Below are positions 1 through 8,861 of a stretch of DNA of 38,760 bases, piece after piece. Positions within the stretch are counted from its first letter, which is position 1. The number at the start of each line of letters is the position of its first letter. The notes beneath the pieces were generated by a model. The model saw nothing but the letters and a program-made list of their open reading frames with translations. It did no database searches and was not told where the DNA came from. Made by a program: the position numbers and the translations under genes. The stretch comes from Sporolactobacillus sp. THM7-7 (GTDB lineage Bacteria > Bacillota > Bacilli > Bacillales > Sporolactobacillaceae), in NCBI RefSeq assembly GCF_004153225.1, contig NZ_SEMB01000031.1:1-38760 (forward strand). The letters are read 5' to 3'.

Positions 1-98
1 GATTGGTAATTTTTGTTATTTGGTGTGGGCTTTGTTAGTCATACGCTTTTTTAAGTGCTTTTGGATAAAGGGCCAAAAAAATTTCCAATTTCTCGTTT

Positions 99-386
99 TT
101 AGGGACTTGACATATTACCACTAGGCTTTTTACCGATAAAATGCATCGCCCAACTGATAAATTCCTGAAAAACCGTTGTGTTTAATGAATAAACAACAAA
201 TTGGCCTTTCTTCATATCGTGGACCAGTTCGGCATGTTTCAATATTTTCAAGTGCTGGGAAATGCTCGGCCTCGTCATGTTGAAATGGCTGGAAATGTTA
301 CCCGCCGTGAGGTCCCTCTCCTTTAATAAGTCGAGTATTTTTCTCCGCGTGGGGTCAGAGAGCGCTTTAAATACCGCGTTTTTCAC
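99..386 (-). CDS. ArsR-family transcriptional regulator (SdpR-like autorepressor)
   Basis: This 95-residue winged-helix repressor starts with GTG at 386, about 10 nt after a GAAGGGAAGG ribosome binding site. Residues 5-20 carry the family motif ALSDPTRRKILDLL. Residues 27-55 form the helix-turn-helix, with the recognition stretch TRPSISQHLKILKHAELV. There is no metal-binding ELCVCD-type cysteine motif, so a metal sensor of the ArsR/SmtB kind is unlikely; SdpR-type autorepressors look like this. A perfect 8+8 bp inverted repeat just upstream (407-430) is its likely operator. SdpR partners are often SdpI-type immunity membrane proteins, but the window starts 98 bp downstream, so any partner gene would lie outside. 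The family call is firm; the regulated target is unknown. Confidence 0.88.
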   Translation of the reverse strand: MKNAVFKALSDPTRRKILDLLKERDLTAGNISSHFNMTRPSISQHLKILKHAELVHDMKKGQFVVYSLNTTVFQEFISWAMHFIGKKPSGNMSSP

Positions 387-406
387 TCTGCGTGACCTTC
401 CCTTCG

Positions 407-430
407 TTATTTAGCTATTTAACTAAATAA
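407..430. promoter_or_regulatory. Palindromic operator upstream of the ArsR-type gene
   Basis: TTATTTAG (407-414) and CTAAATAA (423-430) form a perfect inverted repeat with an 8-bp A/T-rich spacer. It lies 21 bp before the GTG start of the repressor gene. Symmetry, size and position fit an ArsR-family dimer site that autoregulates the gene. The assignment is by position and symmetry only. Confidence 0.55.
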
Positions 431-536
431 TAACACAATATCTTTAGAAAGGCGACCCATTCGGGGCTTCCAAATGGGTTTTTAGGATCTTTTTCAAAGG
501 CCTTTATATGAGCTATATTGAAGAAAAAACGCACGA

Positions 537-2000
537 TTAAGACTGAGTTTTTATAGGTTGACGGCGGGACTGGCTAATGGCCCCGGTTATGATCCGATTC
601 TGTCCCGATATGCCCGGCTTCGTCATTTCATAAGGATTGAGGATGATGTTTAGTTCCTCTTCGGTGAGCAAGCGGCGCTCAAGGCACAGTTCGCGAACGG
701 ACTTATGCTTCGAAATCGCTTCGCGGGCAATGTGAGAAGCCGACTCATAACCGATATACGGGCTGAGTGCCGTAATCACGCCAACGCTTTTTTCAACGTA
801 GTCATTCAACCGTTCTTTGTTTGCTTCGATGCCTTTTAGACAGTGATTCGTAAAAGTCAGAAAAGCCTGATTCATGATGCTCAGCGATTGCAGCAGATTG
901 AATACCAGAACCGGTTCCATGACATTCAGCTCAAGCTGGCCGGCTTCAGAAGCCATGGAAATAGTCTGATCATTCCCGACAACCTGGAAAGCGACTTGAT
1001 TGATCACTTCGGCGATGACCGGATTGACTTTTCCGGGCATGATCGATGATCCGGGTTGACGGGCGGGCAAAGCGATTTCCGCAAGCCCCCCTCTCGGCCC
1101 CGAGGCCATCAGCCGCAAGTCATTGGCGATTTTAGACAGGTTCAGCATGCATATTTTCAGTGCTCCGGACAGTTCGGTGTAGGCATCCGTATTTTGGGTT
1201 CCATCAATCAGGTTGTCGATGCCGATTAGAGGTAGACGGCTGATCTCGGCAAGATGCCGGACAACCGACTCGATATACTCTGGATTCGCGTTTAAACCCG
1301 TACCGATCGCAGTCGCGCCCATATTGACTTTAAAAAGGAGACAGCCTGAACGCCTGATCCGTCTGATATCCCGCTCGACAACCTGACTGTATGCCGCAAA
1401 TTCCTGTCCGAGACGAATGGGGACGGCATCCTGCAGATGGGTCCGTCCCAATTTAATGATCGGGTCAAATGCCTCCGCTCTTTCACGGAACGCTTGATAC
1501 ATCTCGTCCATCGTTTGCAGCAATTTCGTTAAAAGCTTGATCGATGCGATGCGCGTCGCCGTCGGGAATGTGTCGTTGGTCGACTGAGACATGTTGACAT
1601 GGCTGTTCGGACTGATTGTCTCGTAATCCCCCTTTTCTCTTCCGATCAGCTCCAATGCCCGGTTGGCAATGACTTCATTCGTGTTCATATTCATCGACGT
1701 TCCCGCTCCACCCTGAATCGGATCCACGATAAATTGATCATGCCATCTCCCGTCGATCACTTCCTGCGCGGCATCCGCAATCGCACGGCCAATATCCGGA
1801 TGCAGCAGTTTGACATCCATATTGGCCAGCGCCGCCGCCTTTTTGACCATGGCAAACGCTTTAATGAATGCCGCGTGTACGTTGTATCCGGTGATTGGAA
1901 AATTTTCGACGGCACGGAGTGTTTGAATGCCATAATAAGCTTCTGCAGGCACTTCTTTCGAACCTAAGAAATCGTGTTCCAGACGCATTGTGTTTGCCAT
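537..2000 (-). CDS. aspA: Aspartate ammonia-lyase (aspartase)
   Basis: Aspartase reversibly deaminates L-aspartate to fumarate and ammonia in the cytoplasm, feeding aspartate carbon into the TCA cycle. The 487-residue product is close to the usual ~470-480. It carries the fumarase/aspartase superfamily signature GSSIMPGKVNP at residues 317-327 (the catalytic serine loop), the substrate-binding stretch GGAGTSMNMNTNEV near residue 98, and SQSTNDTFPT near 140. These forms are those of aspartase rather than class II fumarase. The ATG at 2000 follows GAGGGAAGCGTT, a usable ribosome binding site. The gene stands alone, without the ansA or dcu neighbours often found elsewhere. The upstream 750 bp is non-coding and repeat-bearing. 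Confidence in the family is very high; aspartase over fumarase rests on overall sequence resemblance. Confidence 0.93.
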   Translation of the reverse strand: MANTMRLEHDFLGSKEVPAEAYYGIQTLRAVENFPITGYNVHAAFIKAFAMVKKAAALANMDVKLLHPDIGRAIADAAQEVIDGRWHDQFIVDPIQGGAGTSMNMNTNEVIANRALELIGREKGDYETISPNSHVNMSQSTNDTFPTATRIASIKLLTKLLQTMDEMYQAFRERAEAFDPIIKLGRTHLQDAVPIRLGQEFAAYSQVVERDIRRIRRSGCLLFKVNMGATAIGTGLNANPEYIESVVRHLAEISRLPLIGIDNLIDGTQNTDAYTELSGALKICMLNLSKIANDLRLMASGPRGGLAEIALPARQPGSSIMPGKVNPVIAEVINQVAFQVVGNDQTISMASEAGQLELNVMEPVLVFNLLQSLSIMNQAFLTFTNHCLKGIEANKERLNDYVEKSVGVITALSPYIGYESASHIAREAISKHKSVRELCLERRLLTEEELNIILNPYEMTKPGISGQNRIITGAISQSRRQPIKTQS

Positions 2001-2244
2001 AACGCTTCCCTCAATATCTTCATTTTTGCGTCGGTGAGCGACACCGAACCTAAATATTTTGTGAAAACCGAACCGGATAAACAGAATAGATGATTCTTTT
2101 ATTGTTCACCCTTCATTAACATTGTATGTGCGCCGGAAACGCCGCGTACGGAAAAAACGGGAGAAATCACGCCCGAATCTACTCAGTTTTCCGGACTTTC
2201 GAAGATAATCGTTATGGCGAACCTAGTAAAAAGTTCACGGAAAA

Positions 2245-2404
2245 TCGCTAGCTGCTCCTAATCGATCCAGCCGCTCATAACCGTGCAGAGTCGCGTCCAA
2301 TCAGGCTAAGCTTGCTCCGAAATCTAGGACTCGTTTCGAATTCAGGCTAAGCTCGCTCATCATCAAGCTAAGTCGTGCCGAATCCAGGCTAAGCCGCTCC
2401 AAAA
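2245..2404. repeat. Degenerate ~20-bp tandem repeat array (CAGGCTAAGC family)
   Basis: About eight imperfect units start at 2245, 2262, 2281, 2301, 2323, 2342, 2363 and 2383, so the period is 17-22 bp. The best conserved copies share the core TCAGGCTAAGC followed by YGCTC (2301, 2342, 2383), with a variant TCAAGCTAAGTCG at 2363. The block lies in the long non-coding stretch between aspA and the terminator at 2437. The period resembles the TATCAGTCGTC arrays near 15.8 and 34.7 kb, but the core sequence differs. No coding frame explains it. Confidence 0.7.
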
Positions 2405-2436
2405 ACGAGCCAATCATAACGGATTGAACAGCACAT

Positions 2437-2463
2437 AAAAAGCAGCCGCGAAGGCTGCTTTTT
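2437..2463. terminator. Strong bidirectional intrinsic terminator
   Basis: AAAAAGCAGCC (2437-2447) pairs perfectly with GGCTGCTTTTT (2453-2463) around a 5-nt loop, giving an 11-bp stem with A/T flanks on both sides. On the minus strand it ends whatever is transcribed from the 2.46-2.75 kb interval, including read-through from the SGNH hydrolase gene 290 bp upstream. It could serve either strand. Confidence 0.8.
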
Positions 2464-2750
2464 ATGAAGAAGAGGAGAGATGTTTACCGGATCCCGGATG
2501 CGAGATCCTTTGAGCAAGTATGAAGAGGGGAAGGTCAGTAAAGCGGGGAGCAGGAGACCTCGGAAGCTTAGCCTTTCTCCCCACACGACCATCATAAAGT
2601 ACGTCCCCGCTTCAGGCAAAACGGAATAATTGCAATGTAAGCGTCGCCAAAGCAAAGCAGCGAACCTTTTTCCCTCGTCGGCATCGGAAAACAAACGATT
2701 TTCGTGATTTTATCTATATTTATGAATCGGCGTACATCTAAGGATTTCCC
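2464..2750 (-). other. Non-coding stretch with possible structured RNA
   Basis: There are 287 bp between the SGNH hydrolase stop and the terminator at 2437-2463. On the minus strand several arms can pair into a rod: AAGCGGGG with CCCCGCTT (roughly 2604-2611 and 2541-2548 on the plus strand), GGGGAG with CTCCCC inside it, and a GAGGGAAAAAGG-like arm outside with CCTTCCCCTC. A minus-strand frame from 2694 is open but starts with TTG, has no ribosome binding site and resembles nothing I know. I cannot match it to 6S RNA, SRP RNA, tmRNA, RNase P RNA or a known riboswitch. It may be an unrecognised small RNA or simply a long 3' region. Confidence 0.3.
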
Positions 2751-3317
2751 TTATTTCTCCAGCTCTGTGATCGTCGTAACAATCAGCTCCGAAAGCAAAT
2801 CATAGCCGAGACTCGTAAAATGTAAGCCGTCTTTCTGAAGCATCTTTGTGTAAGAGTGGAGCTCGGTCATCCGCGCATGCAGATCGATCAGCGGACTGCC
2901 GGCTTTATCGGCTGCGCGTCGGACAACTTCCGCGTATGCGGCGATCCGCTCATTCCGCCGCTTTCCTTTCTGTTTTGTATCAATCACCGGAGACGGGGTA
3001 ATCAAAATTGTTTTTTCCGGCGAAATCTCTCCGATCATGACGTTCAGGTTTTCCCGAAATGAATCAATGGGAAGCCCTTTGTGGAACGATGCGTCATTCG
3101 CCCCGAACAGCACCGCCACCCGGTCATACGGATGCCGGAGCACATCCTTTCTGATTCGCGCGAGCGCCTGATCCGTATTGTCGCCGGGCACGCCGGCGTT
3201 CCGCACACCCCAGAGGCCCTTCAATCCTTTTTCCAGCCTTTTTGTCAGCGCGGGGCGCACCCGCGAACCGTCCCATCCGGCCGTGATGCTGTCGCCAAAA
3301 CAGATTAACTGTCTCAA
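2751..3317 (-). CDS. SGNH/GDSL-type hydrolase
   Basis: This 188-residue esterase/lipase-like hydrolase has all four SGNH blocks. Block I is GDSITAGW with the nucleophile Ser10, block II has the glycine in the RNAGVPGDNT region (about residue 42), block III is GAND near 72-75, and block V is DGLHFTSLGY with the Asp and His of the catalytic triad (about 162-165). There is no signal peptide or transmembrane helix, so it is probably cytoplasmic. The start is TTG at 3317, supported by AAAGGAG 10-12 nt upstream. The fold is certain; the substrate is not, because members range from acyl-thioesterases to carbohydrate esterases. It is divergent from khtT and has no operon partner. Confidence 0.9.
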   Translation of the reverse strand: MRQLICFGDSITAGWDGSRVRPALTKRLEKGLKGLWGVRNAGVPGDNTDQALARIRKDVLRHPYDRVAVLFGANDASFHKGLPIDSFRENLNVMIGEISPEKTILITPSPVIDTKQKGKRRNERIAAYAEVVRRAADKAGSPLIDLHARMTELHSYTKMLQKDGLHFTSLGYDLLSELIVTTITELEK

Positions 3318-3392
3318 TGCCTGATGCTCCTTTCAAAAGCCCTGTTTCATTTTCTGCCGCCGTTTTATCTTGTATATTGTTTTATTGGTTAT

Positions 3393-3422
3393 TTGACACG
3401 GCTTCTCGTATATTCGTATAAT
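3393..3422 (+). promoter_or_regulatory. Sigma-A promoter of khtTU
   Basis: A perfect TTGACA (3393-3398) and a perfect TATAAT (3417-3422) are separated by 18 bp. The promoter lies 48 bp before the khtT start codon and points into it. Confidence 0.8.
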
Positions 3423-3469
3423 AAGATTATAGCGCTTTCTTATTAAAAAGGATAAGATGGGGGTCGCAG

Positions 3470-3970
3470 ATGAACATCAGAGAAACGGATTTGCCAGGCA
3501 TCGGCAAGAAATTTGAATTAACGACCGATCACGATGAAAAAGTTGTCATTATCATACATGATGACGGCCGAAGAGAAGTGTATCATTACGATCAGAAAGA
3601 TGCTGAAGAAAGTATCTCCAGTGTCAGTTTCACGGATTCGGAAGCGAGAAAAATCGCTTCGATTCTCGGCGGGATGACTTATAAACCGAAAGCGCTTGAA
3701 AATATCGATATCGCTCTGGACGATTTGATTATTGAATGGTACAAAATCGGGACGGACGCACCGATCATCGGGAAGACCATCGGCGAGGTGGGCATGAGGC
3801 ATCATTATAAAATCAATGTCATCGGCATTCTCCGGAAAAACCAGATCAAGCAGCTGAATCCCGGCGTCGACACCGTTTTTCAGGCAGGTGATACGGTCGT
3901 CGCCTCCGGAGAACGCGCCGATCTGAATCGCGCCTATAAAGAACTGTTCGTGAAAGAGAGTGGGGCATAG
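3470..3970 (+). CDS. khtT: K+/H+ antiporter regulatory subunit KhtT (RCK_C domain)
   Basis: KhtT is the cytosolic regulatory subunit of the KhtTU potassium/proton antiporter. The 166-residue length equals that of B. subtilis KhtT (YhaT). Residues 1-65 form the N-terminal domain, and about 78-162 an RCK_C (TrkA_C) domain with PIIGKTIGEVGMR and VFQAGDTVVASGE. In B. subtilis this domain binds c-di-AMP and activates the antiporter; that ligand is inferred here from family. ATG follows a GGGGGT ribosome binding site. The stop codon abuts the ATG of khtU, so the two are co-translated. The third B. subtilis gene, khtS, is missing. Confidence 0.9.
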   Translation: MNIRETDLPGIGKKFELTTDHDEKVVIIIHDDGRREVYHYDQKDAEESISSVSFTDSEARKIASILGGMTYKPKALENIDIALDDLIIEWYKIGTDAPIIGKTIGEVGMRHHYKINVIGILRKNQIKQLNPGVDTVFQAGDTVVASGERADLNRAYKELFVKESGA

Positions 3971-5200
3971 ATGGATCATCTCGTACTGGAAATGGGCATC
4001 GCTCTTGTCCTGATCGCTATCGGCGCTCTCGCCGCAAACAAGCTCAACTTCTCCGTGATTCCCTTCCTGATTGTGATCGGTATGCTCGTCGGTCCCCATG
4101 CCCCCGAATTCGGCGTTTTCAGTCTGAAATTTATACACAGCGCAGAACTGATTCACTTTTTGGGACGTATGGGAATTTTATTTCTTCTCTTTTATCTCGG
4201 GCTTGAGTTCTCGACCGGAAAATTGATCCGATCGGGAAAATCGATTCTGATCGGCGGCTCCGTCTATATTGGCATGAATTTTTCTTTGGGACTGCTTTAT
4301 CCTGTGGTCGTTGGTTTCCCGCTTAAAGAGTCACTCATTATTGCCGGAATTATCACGATTTCATCAAGCGCCATTGTCGCGAAAGTGCTTGTCGACTTAA
4401 GAAGGACAGGCAACGCGGAGACCGAACTTATTCTTGGCATTATCATGTTTGAAGATATTTTTCTGGCCGTTTATCTGTCCATCGTGTCGGGACTTATCCT
4501 TGGCGATGCGCGTTCGCCGGGCCGTTTACTCCTTTCGATCCTGATCGCGCTCGGCTACATGCTCCTTTTTTTCGTCCTCGCCAGGAAAGCATCCGGTCTT
4601 TTGAACAAGTGGCTGAAGATCGCCTCCGACGAAGTATTTATCCTTGTCATCTTCGCCGCTCTTTTTTTCATCGCCGGATTTTCCGAAACCATTCATGTGG
4701 CGGAAGCGATCGGCGCTTTGCTTATCGGACTCGTTTTTTCCGAAACCGATCAGGCCGAAAGGATGGAACAGATCGTGATCCCGTTCCGCAATTTTTTCGG
4801 GGCCGTTTTCTTCTTTAGTTTCGGATTAAGCATCGATCCGCTTTCTCTCGGGGGAGCCGTCTGGCTGGCACTCGGAGCCGCGATTATTACAGTTATCGGA
4901 AATTTTATCGCCGGTCTGATTGCCGGACGAATAAGCGGTCTGTCGCATAAAGCGTCGACGAATATCGGTCTAACGATTGTCTCGAGAGGTGAATTTTCCA
5001 TCGTCATGGCCAACCTCGGGATTGCCGGCGGATTAGCAGCCATCATCCAGCCTTTCTCCGCTCTATACGTGCTTATTCTCGCGATTGTCGGCCCGCTTCT
5101 GGCGAAAGAATCCAAACGGATCTTTATGCTCCTGAATCGTCTTTTTAAATGGCAGCAGCCAGAATCGGAAAAAAGGCGGAAGGATCGGACCACCACGTGA
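3971..5200 (+). CDS. khtU: K+/H+ antiporter KhtU (CPA2 family)
   Basis: KhtU is an integral membrane cation:proton antiporter of the CPA2 (KefB/Na_H_Exchanger) family that exports K+ in exchange for protons. The 409-residue protein has about 12 hydrophobic segments. Typical motifs are LGLEFS near residue 80, GIITISSSAIVAKVL near 128-143 (the conserved ion-path helix) and SRGEFSIVMA near 338. The C-terminus is short and basic, without a fused RCK domain, as expected when KhtT supplies it in trans. The ATG begins at the base after the khtT stop. No clear terminator follows before the yhdN promoter at 5279. Confidence 0.92.
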   Translation: MDHLVLEMGIALVLIAIGALAANKLNFSVIPFLIVIGMLVGPHAPEFGVFSLKFIHSAELIHFLGRMGILFLLFYLGLEFSTGKLIRSGKSILIGGSVYIGMNFSLGLLYPVVVGFPLKESLIIAGIITISSSAIVAKVLVDLRRTGNAETELILGIIMFEDIFLAVYLSIVSGLILGDARSPGRLLLSILIALGYMLLFFVLARKASGLLNKWLKIASDEVFILVIFAALFFIAGFSETIHVAEAIGALLIGLVFSETDQAERMEQIVIPFRNFFGAVFFFSFGLSIDPLSLGGAVWLALGAAIITVIGNFIAGLIAGRISGLSHKASTNIGLTIVSRGEFSIVMANLGIAGGLAAIIQPFSALYVLILAIVGPLLAKESKRIFMLLNRLFKWQQPESEKRRKDRTTT

Positions 5201-5278
5201 GGGCGGATGTACAGACAGCTCCCCCCAGGGTTTTATTAAGCCTAAGCCTTCACGACCTTTCGTCCAGTGCCTAATTCT

Positions 5279-5308
5279 TTGAATGATACCCCCCATTCTC
5301 GTTATAAT
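5279..5308 (+). promoter_or_regulatory. Sigma-A promoter of yhdN
   Basis: TTGAAT (5279-5284) and TATAAT (5303-5308) are spaced by 18 bp. The predicted transcription start near 5315 excludes an upstream in-frame ATG at 5267 as the yhdN start. Confidence 0.7.
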
Positions 5309-5347
5309 AAAAGAGGAAATAAAATTTATTCAAACGAGGCGATGATT

Positions 5348-6358
<1,011 letters not shown>

Positions 6359-6441
6359 ATATGTCAAAATCAGGCTGTCCCAATACGCAAACAGCTGCCG
6401 TACGTTCGTTTCTTTGAAAAATATCATGCAACGCTGCAGCC

Positions 6442-6488
6442 AGCCGGTATTACACCGCCTGTATTTAGGTGTCGGCCGGCTTTTTTTT
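6442..6488 (+). terminator. Intrinsic terminator of yhdN
   Basis: AGCCGG (6442-6447) pairs with CCGGCT (6476-6481), and an inner ACACC (6452-6456) pairs with GGTGT (6468-6472). The stem is followed by eight T residues. Confidence 0.8.
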
Positions 6489-6542
6489 ATACTGGAAAAA
6501 GGCGTACAGTATCAGTAAAATCTAGCTTTAGCCCACATCAAT

Positions 6543-6568
6543 GACTTGGCTTTGCCAAGTTTTTCTTC
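6543..6568 (+). terminator. Terminator-like hairpin in the yitT leader
   Basis: ACTTGGC, a TTT loop and GCCAAGT are followed by TTTTCTT. It lies 30 bp before the YitT-family start codon and 55 bp after the yhdN terminator. It could be a second yhdN terminator or an attenuator of the next gene. The sequence does not decide. Confidence 0.5.
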
Positions 6569-6597
6569 AATACGACTTTAGAAAGGTTCGATTAGAA

Positions 6598-7497
6598 ATG
6601 GAAGAACGCGAAATCCCTGCATCTGAACTAAAGCCTCAGCGTCAGAGCCGTCTGCCGCTTCACCGGTTTATTGGGAAACTGGTTCTGATCGCGCTCGGCG
6701 TCACACTCGACGCGATCGCTCTCGAAGTCTTTCTTGTTCCGAATCATATTACCGACGGCGGTGTGGTCGGTATTTCCATCATGCTGTCCCACTTGTCGGG
6801 ATGGCCGATCGGCGTATTTTTGATTCTCGTCAATCTCCCCTTCTTTTTTATTGGGTACAAACAAGTGGGAAAAACTTTTACCATTATCTCCGTCTGCGGT
6901 GTCTTTGGTCTCGCTCTGATGACTGCCCTCCTCACCCCGGTTCCTCGATTTACAGATGACCTGCTGCTTGCCGCTGTGTTCGGCGGAGTCATTATGGGCA
7001 TAGGCGTCGGCCTGATTATCCGTAACGGCGGTGCATCGGACGGGACGGAAATGCTCGCTGTCTTCTTTAATGAAAAATCCCCGTTCTCCGTCGGGGAAGT
7101 CGTCATGTTTATCAATATTTTTATATTAGGGGCTGCGGGATTTGTTTTCGGCTGGAATAACGCGATGTATTCATTAATTGCTTATTTCATTGCTTTTAAA
7201 ATGATCGACGTCACGACAACGGGTCTTGAATCGTCGAAGGCGGTCTGGATCATCAGTAATCACCACGCGGAAATCGGCGATGCCCTGAACGACCGTCTCG
7301 GACGCGGCGTCACTTATCTGAATGGCGAAGGCGCCTATACCGGAAATGATCGAAACGTGATTTTCACCGTGATTACCCGTCTGGAAGAGGCAAAAGTCAA
7401 AAGCATCGTTGATTCAATCGACAGAAACGCCTTTCTCGCCATCAGCGATATTCACGATGTCAAAGGAGGACGTTTTAAGAAACGCAGCATTCATTAA
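6598..7497 (+). CDS. YitT-family membrane protein (DUF2179)
   Basis: The 299-residue protein has five to six transmembrane helices over residues ~20-200 (YitT_membrane, DUF161 type), with the family stretches FLVPNHITDGGVVGIS and IRNGGASDGTEMLA. A C-terminal cytoplasmic DUF2179 domain (about 210-295) contains NGEGAYTGNDRNVIFTVITRLE. The physiological role of this widespread Firmicute family is unknown; a transporter role is only a guess. The ATG at 6598 is preceded by GAAAGG. The last 4 bp overlap the stop of the convergent MFS gene, so the two messages would be antisense at their ends unless a terminator lies inside coding sequence. Confidence 0.88.
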   Translation: MEEREIPASELKPQRQSRLPLHRFIGKLVLIALGVTLDAIALEVFLVPNHITDGGVVGISIMLSHLSGWPIGVFLILVNLPFFFIGYKQVGKTFTIISVCGVFGLALMTALLTPVPRFTDDLLLAAVFGGVIMGIGVGLIIRNGGASDGTEMLAVFFNEKSPFSVGEVVMFINIFILGAAGFVFGWNNAMYSLIAYFIAFKMIDVTTTGLESSKAVWIISNHHAEIGDALNDRLGRGVTYLNGEGAYTGNDRNVIFTVITRLEEAKVKSIVDSIDRNAFLAISDIHDVKGGRFKKRSIH

Positions 7498-8756
7498 CCG
7501 TTTGCTTCGATTTTTCTTTGTTTTCTTCTGGAAACTACAGCTGAGATGACTACCCAAAAAGCGTTGATAAACATCAATAGACCGGTCGATAAAAAGACAT
7601 ACTTAATACCGAATGTCGCCGCCATATGACCGCCGAGGAGCGCTCCGCCCAATGTACCAAGAAACTGGGCGGACTGATTGTATCCGAACAGACGCCCGGT
7701 AATGCTGGAAGGAGCCATCCGTTTGACTATAGCGTTAATCGACGGCAAGATGCCCGCCGTTGCTAGACCGAGTAAAAAACGGAACACCGTCAGCTGCCAC
7801 GGATCGGTGACAAACGCCTGGGGAATAAACACAATCCCGGAAAAAATCAAAGCAAAAAGCAGCACGCGCCGGGCCCCAATCCGATCGGAAAGCCTCCCCA
7901 GCCATGGGGCGGCGATCACACTGGCCAGACCGCTGGCGGCCACGACGATCCCGGAAATCATGCCAAGATATTCGGTGTGCGGGGCAAGAATTTTTACATA
8001 CACCGTAATAATCGGCTGGATGGACATATTGGCCAGCTGTACCATAAACGTCGTGACAAACATCGCGATAAACAGACCGGGATGGGGTACAAGCTGCCAG
8101 ACCTTGCGGAAAGACGGTGCCTTTTTAGTCGGTGGAACAAACTTTTCACGAATAAAGATGAGCGCGGCCAGAAACGCGCAGAACAACATGATGCTCGTAT
8201 TGATGAATACTAGACGCATACCGATCCATTCCGACAGAAAGCCCCCGAACAGAGGACCGATCAGCGAACCGCCGACGCCGCCGGTCGAAAGTACGCCCAG
8301 CGCCCATCCCGAGTATTGCCTCGGGGTTTGTGTCGCCACCAGGATGATCGAAGCGGGGATAAACCCGGCCACCGTTCCCATAATCAGCCTGAGAATAAAG
8401 AGTTGATAAACGTTTTGCGCGAAAGCCATGCAAAAAATGACTAGCGACATGCCTAGTCCCGCGCGAAGCAGCATCGGCTTGCGTCCGTATTTATCGGCCA
8501 GAGCACCCCAAAGCGGAGAGACGAGGGCAGACACCAAGAAGGTCGCTCCGAAGATCAGCCCCGACCACCGCTCAATTTCTGCCGTCTCATGAACGCCCAA
8601 GTGTTCGATAAACATCGGCAGAAAAGGAATGATCTGGCTCATGCCCGCCGCAGTTGCGAAAGCGCCGAACCAGCATACATACAAATTTCTTTTCCAGACT
8701 GGAAGTGACAACGAAAACACCTTGCTTTTACCCATTATTACAAGGGACAGTCCCAT
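7494..8756 (-). CDS. MFS multidrug efflux transporter (MdtG/PmrA type)
   Basis: This 12-helix drug:proton antiporter of the major facilitator superfamily (DHA1) closely resembles streptococcal PmrA and MdtG in layout: YVCWFGAFATAAGMSQIIPFLP opens helix 1 (split here from a longer hydrophobic run), the motif-A loop WGALADKYGRKPM is at about residue 84-96, and its second-half copy LGRLSDRIGARR is near 285. The start codon at 8756 has no good ribosome binding site. A second ATG at 8735 is no better. The 5' untranslated region is made almost entirely of a palindromic repeat element (8762-8824) right after a TATAAT-like box. Substrates cannot be inferred. Confidence 0.9.
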   Translation of the reverse strand: MGLSLVIMGKSKVFSLSLPVWKRNLYVCWFGAFATAAGMSQIIPFLPMFIEHLGVHETAEIERWSGLIFGATFLVSALVSPLWGALADKYGRKPMLLRAGLGMSLVIFCMAFAQNVYQLFILRLIMGTVAGFIPASIILVATQTPRQYSGWALGVLSTGGVGGSLIGPLFGGFLSEWIGMRLVFINTSIMLFCAFLAALIFIREKFVPPTKKAPSFRKVWQLVPHPGLFIAMFVTTFMVQLANMSIQPIITVYVKILAPHTEYLGMISGIVVAASGLASVIAAPWLGRLSDRIGARRVLLFALIFSGIVFIPQAFVTDPWQLTVFRFLLGLATAGILPSINAIVKRMAPSSITGRLFGYNQSAQFLGTLGGALLGGHMAATFGIKYVFLSTGLLMFINAFWVVISAVVSRRKQRKIEANG

Positions 8757-8761
8757 CTATT

Positions 8762-8824
8762 GGAGCGTGTTCGAAAAGAAGGGAAAAAAAGGAATCCTTT
8801 CCCGGACGTTTCGAACATTCTCTA
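8762..8824 (-). repeat. Dispersed palindromic element, copy 1
   Basis: TGTTCGAAA (8768-8776) and TTTCGAACA (8809-8817) form a perfect 9-bp inverted repeat, with inner GGGAAA and TTTCCC arms. Read on the minus strand it contains GAATGTTCGAAACGTCCGGG and ends in CGAACACGCTCC. It immediately follows ATTATA (8824-8829, TATAAT on the minus strand) and fills the leader of the MFS gene. Similar copies occur at 37359-37425 and, more diverged, at 30262-30316. Confidence 0.7.
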
Positions 8825-8861
8825 TTATACGCTCGATGAAGCAAATCATTGTCCGCTAATA

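Noticed and set aside
455-483. ACCCATT/AATGGGT hairpin followed by TTTTT on the plus strand
   Set aside because: The direction does not suit the minus-strand aspA or ArsR genes, the stem is only 7 bp and the T-run short; not supported as a real terminator.
2389-2694. A 101-codon minus-strand frame starting with TTG
   Set aside because: No ribosome binding site, no family resemblance, it runs through the strong terminator at 2437-2463 and into the repeat array.
7678-8406. A 242-codon plus-strand frame
   Set aside because: Antisense to the MFS pump, which is clearly coding. The product has no recognisable domain.
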